Source: Prosapia bicincta (lineage: Eukaryota; Arthropoda; Insecta; Hemiptera; Cercopidae). From it: a DNA stretch of 64,000 nt. Under the pieces are notes generated by a model that had not been told where the DNA came from, ran no database searches, and saw only the letters and a program-made list of their open reading frames with translations. The stretch covers positions 12,218,026 through 12,282,025 of the forward strand of contig JBAIZL010000010.1 of assembly GCA_036971475.1 (NCBI GenBank), written 5' to 3'. The position numbers were made by a program, and so were the translations under genes. The number at the start of each line of letters is the position of its first letter. The first letter of the stretch is position 1. This document shows positions 13,001 through 22,300 of the stretch, piece after piece.

Positions 13001-16000
13001 ATTCGAGAAAGGCAAATTACAGAAATTGTGAAATTAACATATAATTGTGCTACAATGAAAATATTGGAAATAACCCGAATACCACAAACAAACAAAATAA
13101 TCAAAAATAACAAATAATACAAGTTACTATGTTTGTTATTTTTGTGGTATTGGGGTTATTTCCAATATTTTCATTGTAATATATGCTCTTGATATTTTGG
13201 GTAAACATAGCACATAAGTACATAATTAAGCATGTAATGTAACTAATGTTGTACTTGTATTATTTAAGTCAACCAAAAAACTCAACAACACTATAAAACA
13301 TTAGTAGCCTGCAGTAGAGTTCCTAATTACAAATACAGCACGTTGCTCTGTTTTCATAAAGCGTAATCATATTACAGTACCTTGTAACAACAACACTATA
13401 AAACATTAGTAGCCTGCAGTAGAGTTCCTAATTACAAATACAGCACGTTGCTCTGTTTTCATAAAGCGTAATCATATTACAGAACCTTGTAACAACAACA
13501 CTATAAAACATTAGTAGCCTGCAGTAGAGTTCCTAATTACAAATACAGCACGTTGCTCTGTTTTCATAAAGCGTAATCATATTACAGAACCTTGTAACAA
13601 CAACACTATAAAACATTAGTAGCCTGCAGTAGAGTTCCTAATTACAAATACAGCACGTTGCTCTGTTTTCATAAAGCGTAATCATATTACAGTACCTTGT
13701 AACAACAACACTATAAAACATTAGTAGCCTGCAGTAGAGTTCCTAATTACAAATACAGCACGTTGCTCTGTTTTCATAAAGCGTAATCATATTACAGAAC
13801 CTTGTAACAACAACACTATAAAACATTAGTAGCCTGCAGTAGAGTTCCTAATTACAAATACAGCACGTTGCTCTGTTTTCATAAAGCGTAATCATATTAC
13901 AGTACCTTGTAACAACAACACTATAAAACATTAGTAGCCTGCAGTAGAGTTCCTAATTACAAATACAGCACGTTGCTCTGTTTTCATAAAGCGTAATCAT
14001 ATTACAGTACCTTGTAACAACAACACTATAAAACATTAGTAGCCTGCAGTAGAGTTCCTAATTACAAATACAGCACGTTGCTCTGTTTTCATAAAGCGTA
14101 ATCATATTACAGAACCTTGTAACAACAACACTATAAAACATTAGTAGCCTGCAGTAGAGTTCCTAATTACAAATACAGCACGTTGCTCTGTTTTCATAAA
14201 GCGTAATCATATTACAGTACCTTGTAACAACAACACTATAAAACATTAGTAGCCTGCAGTAGAGTTCCTAATTACAAATACAGCACGTTGCTCTGTTTTC
14301 ATAAAGCGTAATCATATTACAGTACCTTGTAACAACAACACTATAAAACATTAGTAGCCTGCAGTAGAGTTCCTAATTACAAATACAGCACGTTGCTCTG
14401 TTTTCATAAAGCGTAATCATATTACAGTACCTTGTAACAACAACACTATAAAACATTAGTAGCCTGCAGTAGAGTTCCTAATTACAAATACAGCACGTTG
14501 CTCTGTTTTCATAAAGCGTAATCATATTACAGTACCTTGTAATAACAATAACACTTGCAAGAAAAAATATGGTTTATCAAATCTATTTTGTTTTTTTGAA
14601 AAAGTCTGTCATTTTCTTTTCTACTAAAGAATTCTTTACTGGTAGTGGCTTTACTACGTGAGAGTGCAGACGAAGTTTTTTATTACTGTGACGAATTACA
14701 GAAGGTGACAAATTAAATACTGTAATTGTTAGGAACATTTCTATACTATTTGTACACTATTTACAGTTCCACTGCCAAACTTTAACAGAGGAATACCACT
14801 TGATAAAAGGGAGTAGTTACTGTGTCAGCAGTCATATGCAATATAGACTGAGCAGCACCTGTATCTTTGGCTGGAAGATACCTTGTTCTATATCAGGGTT
14901 GTCCATTTGCCGGCCCGCCGGCCTATTCTGTGCACCCCACCAATATCTTTTCAAACATTAAAAAAAATTGTTTAATAAAGTTTTACGAAATTGGATCAGT
15001 GTATTAGTTAGTTGAAGCCATCTAACAGCCTCAAAATGAACCATTTTGCATCTAATTTTAAAAAATATTTTTGCCTAAGTAGTAATTTTAATTCTATACC
15101 CCTGGTAAATAGAATTCTCGAACCCTGCACCACACATAGGTGGCCCAAAGATTGAGTTTCGTCCCCATCCCCCCCACCCTTGTATCTTGGACAACTCTGA
15201 TATATATGTAGATATATCTGTATTGATCTATATAGCAACGTCCAGTTTAAAAAGTTTCTTGTAACGAGGTTCTACTGTATTTTGAACATGGATCTAAAAA
15301 TCTTTTCTTTTAATTTTGTTTTTGTTTTTAAAATAATTTGTGAAGTCCTTTTTTTATAAACTGAATTTCCATGTTTCTTAGCAAAAATAAATTTGTAAGA
15401 TTGAAATTAAAAGTTATTCATTATCAATAGGATTTCCTTCCAAGAATGTCTGAAGAATATGGTTTCCAATATGAACTGGTTCAGTACAAATGGCCTAGAT
15501 GGTTGCATCAACAAACAGAGAAACAGAGGATTATTTGGGGGTACAAAATTCTTTTCCTTGACGTCTTGTTCCCGTTGGATATCAAGAAGATTATATTTGT
15601 TGATGCAGATCAGGTACATAGGAAATTTTATTAATTAGTTCTGATTATTCTATATTTCTGATATTACATTTGTTTCTAGTTGAATATAATTTCTAAATCC
15701 AGTTTGAGTTGTGCTGTATGTTTTTGTAGTTTAAAGAAAAACATAACTGCTGGTTAATAATATATTTTTTATTGTTTGTATATTAATAAGGTTACAGTAA
15801 TGTTACTTAAGAATTGCAATTAGTTGGAAATTTTAAAACATTTCATTATTTCATGTGAAAACAAGTAATATTTATAAAAAAATTTTAGTCAGTTCCCACT
15901 AAGTAAAAACAGAAAATTTTATTATATTTACTTTTTATTAAATATATACAATTAATTTAAATAAAGTAACATAACCTATGTGTTGAAACAGCTGTAACAC

Positions 16001-16281
16001 ATATAACCTATAATATAAAATCAGTTGTTTTATGAAATCATATGTCATGTATAATGATACAATGGTTAGTCAAATGGACTGAAATAACTTTATTCCATAC
16101 TTTGCCCCTTTTGTGATAAGTTTGTCTCCCATATAAAACTACAATTCATTAAATTTAAATAATAATTTAATATTTGAAACTGTATTAACAGCATGTGACA
16201 ACCAATACAAGTTTTGAATAATTTATTTGAACGTGAGTGGATGAATAAAAAGTATTTTACTAACGATTGAAATTTTGAACA

Positions 16282-16358
<77 letters not shown>

Positions 16359-19300
16359 AGTTTTGGTTAGTAAAGATTATTTAGATTTTTTGGACTAGGA
16401 AACTGACAGACTTACCTTGGTAAGAGTCCACTCTGTAGTCTTGAAATAGAAACAGATAAAAGCACTTAACCAATGATATATTTCAACCACTCAGTGGTCT
16501 TTGTCAATCAAAGAGAAAACACAAAAAGAAATATGAGAGAATGAAATAAAAAAAATAAATATTAAAAAAAACTTTTTTTTAAAATTTCATTCTCTCATAT
16601 TTTTTTTGTGTTTTCTCTTTGATTGACAAAGACCACTGAGTGGTTGAAATATATAATTGGTTAAGTGCTTTTATGTGTTTCTATTTCAAGACTACAGAGT
16701 GGACTCTTACCAAGGTAAGTCTGTCAGTCTCCTAGTCCAAAAAATCTATATATAAGGAGAGTGTCAGCTAATAGAAGGATTTGAAATATAAAAGGTTTTG
16801 TTTCTACATATAATAAGGAATATTTTTAATTTTTTTATGATTAAGTTGTTTTATTGAAAAATCACATATTTTCAGGTTGTACGGGCTGATATGAAGGAGC
16901 TGGTGGACTTTAATCTAGGTGGGGCTCCTTATGGATACACACCATTCTGTGATAGTAGAACTGAAATGGATGGCTTTAGGTGAGGTAAAATTAGAAAACT
17001 GTGTAAATCAGTCACCTAGAATTGTCTTTCTTTGCTTTATTCTTCATAGGAAATTAATTGATCATTTTACAACATTGAACCCACTGAAGAATCATTAAAT
17101 ATAGTTTTAAACAATACATGAAATTTTTTATTTAACTTTTTTCATTATGATTACACTAACCATTAACTTTTCTTGCATTATCTAATCCTTAATACTCACT
17201 TAACTAAAATGGTCTTTAACTCTTCAGTTCTTGTCAGGACATTGTCAATTACATATATTTTATTAGAAGTGACACAATACTACACTAACTTGAATAGCTT
17301 GAATGTCTAACTATGTACTGGCTGTCAAGCAGTTGAAGAGCTACACTTGGATGAAGGTGAAGTCTCTTCCCATCTTCTTTATCTCTTCTGTTATTGTTCG
17401 GGATAGTCAGATCTTAGAGAATACTGTTTTTTTTCACATACCAAGGAGCATTAAGAAGAAGAACACAGTGGGTTGGTATATAGCCAAACTGGTTCCAAAA
17501 TCTTATTGTAGATTTTTATTTTATTACATAATAAGAGGTTTGAATATTTAAAAATGAATCATTCAATTAATACTTTAGTATTTCTCTGTGGAGTTGTTCG
17601 TGGCAACCTGCAGAACCATTATGTTAAAAACTTAACAACTTGCCGAAACTATACTTTATGATAACTTTATTGAAACATAACATCTTTAAGTGATTTTCAT
17701 CAGTGTCAATGTTGGCTATGGGGAAGTGCTAATAAGCTAGGCAGCAACAATTTTAAAGGCAAGTTGATCAATAATGTGGTCAGAAAGTGGGATTGGCCTT
17801 GGTTTTATTCATTTAATATATTTTTTTCTATTATATATCGTTATGTTTGTAAATTTCATATTGTTCTATTATGTTGATATCTTGTCCTTTTTTGTTGATT
17901 TTAAAATACTGTTGCATCCAGCTGTTCTCTCCCGCTTTCTCATGTACTACTACTTCTGAAAAGGTTTTACATTTTCAAATGTTCAAATGTACACCTTATG
18001 TATCTGATACGTCTACACATATTTCAAGATGTTAGTTATTTCATATCAAGGCTAATTGATCTAATATCGACTGTTTCATGCAAGTCATCTTATACAGTTC
18101 ACAAAATTATTTGCCTCTAAGCATTATCTTGCGTACGGCAGAAGCAAATATATATTTACTGTATGAGGCTGATTACCATCATCAAATGTATAGATTGAAT
18201 TGTGAGAGGCGAGCTGCCGAAAGGACCTTAACATTGAATGCTCTTTGTATTTACACCTTATCTCCCCATAAGCCTATTACGCATTCAAATATTCAGCTGT
18301 TGCAAAATTACAGAAGGCTAAGATCAGCATGTGTTGGTTCAGTAACTGAGAAGGCTATAGTTTTATAACTACTAAACTTGAGTGTTTTGACAGTCCTTAT
18401 GTTTGTAGGAAAGTATTTATACTGACCTAACACAGACCTCTATCTCCCGTCTCATATTGCGATATCTCAAGGCCAAGTGCACAGTTAAGTGTGGACTTCT
18501 CCCGACAGTAGAATTTTATTCCTGCATATAAACTCTGCTGAACTATAAAATCAATTTTGTAATTTTAACCTTAAAAACATACATGAAAAAATTATATAAT
18601 AGAAGTATAATAATGAGGTATCACCAGTTGACTGATGATATGCAACAGGTTTTTTCACCATCCTTTAGACAAAATTATAGGAAATATGTAGCAAGATGTT
18701 TCTTAATTGTACGAGCTATATTTCTTTAAAGGTTTTGGAAACAAGGATATTGGCGTAATCATCTTCAAGGCAGAAAGTACCACATCAGTGCCCTATATGT
18801 TGTGGACTTGAAGAAGTTCAGACTTATAGCTGCAGGGGACAGGCTGCGGGGCCAGTACCAGGCTTTGAGCCAAGATCCAAACAGCTTATCCAATTTAGAT
18901 CAGGTAAAGCTATTCTAGGCTCTGAAGAATATTTTATTTTAATATTTATTATTATTGTTGTGAAATAATTTGCATCTTCAAATTTCGCATGAGGGTCATT
19001 TGCCTAGCATCCATAGACTTGTCCTTATTTTATTTAAAATTTAGTGTAGAAAAATGATATCATTTGAGTCATGGATTTACAAGGTGAATGCAAGAGGTGC
19101 AGGTACTGTACAACACAAAACTTATTAATAAGACTGGTACCATTGAGATTTATTGGGATTGCATAGCAGACTAACTATTGAGATTAGCTCAACGACTACA
19201 TAATTATTGCAAATAACTACATAATATAGACACATAGAAAAAAAGCCGAAATATTTTAAAGACAATGCTCAGACAGATTAGAATATGAAGGTCGTTCATT

Positions 19301-22300
19301 AAATAATAACCTTAACTATAGCTTAGATGTTGTATTATCTATATTCACTGATTTTGATGATCTTGTCTTTGAAATGCGTTTGAGAAATAAATTGAACCTT
19401 TTGCGCTGCATAGGCGAATTGAGTCCGACACTAAAAATCATGTTCTGCTCCATTGTCAGACAGTCCGACATATTTTGCGACGCAAATATTATATACTTTA
19501 GAACGTCTTACATTATGATATTGTGTACTATGTTCATTTGCTGTGTTATGAGATGGCAATGTTTTTGTTGATATCGCTGATTGGTAACATTTATCAGCCT
19601 TTTTTCCGTAAATAAACAACTGGTCCCAGACAGTTGTTTACGATGGACTGCACAGTAAGCATCAGACATCTGGCTTAGTTGATCGATCGCTGTTTATATG
19701 AACTTATCCTTATTTATCTCCTTTATTTATTTAGTGTTTTGCTTTTATTTTAGTTCTGATATTTATTGTTATGTATATATAGTGCTTTCTATTAGGCTTT
19801 CAATGTGAGGGCTTAGGCCTACTACCTGACACACAAATAACCCGGGATTACATACAAACATTTACTTTGAAAAATTCACACTGTCAGAAACTATAAATAA
19901 TAAATTGAAGTGTTTTTCAAGTGACCGAATAATGGAGTATGTGTAAATAAACTCAGCCTAAACAAATTAAACCATTTTGAATAGGCCTAAATGACATTTT
20001 TCAATAATTTATATTTAGACCTATATATTTTTTGTGGTGTCTACTTTTGTATGTATATTTTGTGCTTATAAATATGGTGTTAAGTCCAATTTGCTTTTGT
20101 TTTAAAATAATTACATCAAAGTGAACTATTGTGTCACATTCAAACCTAGTTGCAGCTGAGTAAAATAGTAGATACACCATTCTTTGCATTTTTATGCATA
20201 TGCATGGTTTTACATGTTTTATAATAAATATTACGAATAGATTTTTTAATACTACTTATGCATATATTTCTATTCAGTATTACTTTGGACTTAAAATGAC
20301 TCTATAATTCATCATAAGGAAAGTGATATAAATAAAGCTAAATATATATAAAGCTAAATATAATTTTATTTTTCTATAATGAAAAAAACGACATTTTATG
20401 TGGCCTACTGAATTCAAACTTCAAGTTTTCAACATAATAAATCTCATATTACTGCCCTTCGTTTTATTCTGAACACAGTGGTATATAATAATATAAATTT
20501 ACTTGAAGCCTTAATTTCTTAGTGAATAATTCCATGCTAACTAATTGCATCTGGTGAAACAGCCAGCGACCAAATAATTTAAATCCAAAAGGTTAATGTG
20601 GTGTTATTCAATTTAATCAGTTGTTGTTCATAACTATTGAATTTCTAGTATCACAAGTGAAGCTCAAACATTTGGTATGGAAGACATTGTATCAAAGCAC
20701 AATCAAGTGTTCAGCTACCCCACATAAACATTTTGTCACATCACAAAAACTTGTAACAGTCACAAGTTAGTGAATGAGGGGTGGGTTTATAAATATTGTG
20801 TAAATATAACTAAAGTATAAATATAAATCTTTTATATATCAAAATTTATACTACAATAAACATACCTGTGACTATAAGCATGACTTTCCCCATATAGTTA
20901 TGCCTCAAATCCAGTGCAGCATTTATGGTGTCATCTATGGCAGCCATTACAAACGGACATTAAATTATTTCATTACCACTTGCATAGTCGTCAATAACGT
21001 TTATTAAATTTACAAATACTATGATGCAGTTGCCAAAGATAAAAGATATCCTATCCATACTGCATACAATATGTCAAAAATAGAAAAATTATGAACAAAT
21101 GTAACTGTTTATTTGTTTTGTACAATTTATGGTCAGAGTTGTGACTACTTCAGGAGCTGTTGTGCAGCAAAAGGTATTTCCTTTCAAGTGTAGGTTGCGT
21201 CTTGGCCAAAAGGAGAAGCACTATTGTAATTTCATGTTTTTTGTTGTAACATATTTATATTTGGTTTATAAAGGGTAAAGTTATATACATAAGTAAAATG
21301 TAGATTGAAGTTTGTATGTATATAGTTTAACCCATTGCGGTTTACTGACTAGGTCAGCTAGTCATGAATGTCGTCATTGTTGTCACCCACAAGACAGTTT
21401 ATTTTCTGATATATCACGCACAAGACTAGACGTCTTTGCTTTCTAAGGGACATTTATTGCCTCTCGAAACCCACATTGTAAATAAAATGAGATATTTATG
21501 GCCTATTGACCTTCTAAACATAATAGAACACCTCAGCAGTTCTTATGTCAACTGGAGTGAGAAGCTCAGTATAGGTTATACTCGGTGTCAGTCAGTAACT
21601 GATGTTTGTTAATAGTTGTTTAGATTTAGTCTATGCCTGTGTACACACGAAATGAACAAAAATAGTGGGATGGTAGAATCTAAAGCAAACTTCAAACCGT
21701 AAGTAACTCTTAATTTGATTTTACTAATTATCATTACACATAATAATCAGTTTAAAAAATTATAAACTAAGGTACAAAATAACGAATCAAAAATTGCACC
21801 CATATAAAAAAAATATTATATTTAGTGCTTTATAAGTGAGAATATTTTTGTAGTGAGATACAACTAAATTGATGTGAGGAATAAATTCGTAGCTGGTAGT
21901 GACCGTGGTGAGCGTGTAATTATACCACTAAAGTTTAACTTACCCAACATATTGTCAGCCTGTTTATGTTGAATAAGATTATATACTCTGCATATAAAAC
22001 CATTTCTACTAATAAACAACAATTTATAATTCTAACCATTAAAATAATTGTTTTAAACAAAGTATCAGAGTATGCATTTTGTTCTCTTAAAACTGATCCT
22101 TGAATAATGTATGCTTCGTAGGATCTTCCAAATAATATGATCCATCAAGTAGCAATCAAGTCTTTGCCTCAGGAGTGGCTCTGGTGCGAGACATGGTGCA
22201 ACGATGAATCAAAAGAGACAGCAAAAACCATTGACTTGGTAAGTAACTTATATTTATTCAGATCATACTACCTTATTAATGTCTTGAACTCTTAAAATTT

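Larger units (their letters stand above)
12945..15279. mobile_element. Tigger/pogo-type element lacking transposase, holding a 105-bp array
   Basis: The left end CAGTAGAACATC (12947) and right end complement CAGTAGAACCTC (ending 15277) are inverted and flanked by TA on both sides (12945-12946, 15278-15279). The interior has no transposase: a Penelope hairpin end (13051-13185), twelve 105-bp repeats, and a nested hAT-type element. Left and right subterminal parts share GACGAATTAC-like words. Confidence 0.55.

Noticed and set aside
13283..14545. CRISPR-like array
   Set aside because: The whole 105-bp unit is repeated without unique spacers, in eukaryotic DNA.
17640..17730. Hammerhead-like CUGAUGA on the minus strand near 17695
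   Set aside because: No GAAA at the right place and no convincing stem I or stem II.
17303..18368. Two small open frames in a UGGT intron as genes
   Set aside because: No family resemblance, no splice context, length expected by chance.
21327..21333. TTAACCC as a piggyBac end
   Set aside because: No GGGTTAA partner within several kb and no transposase.
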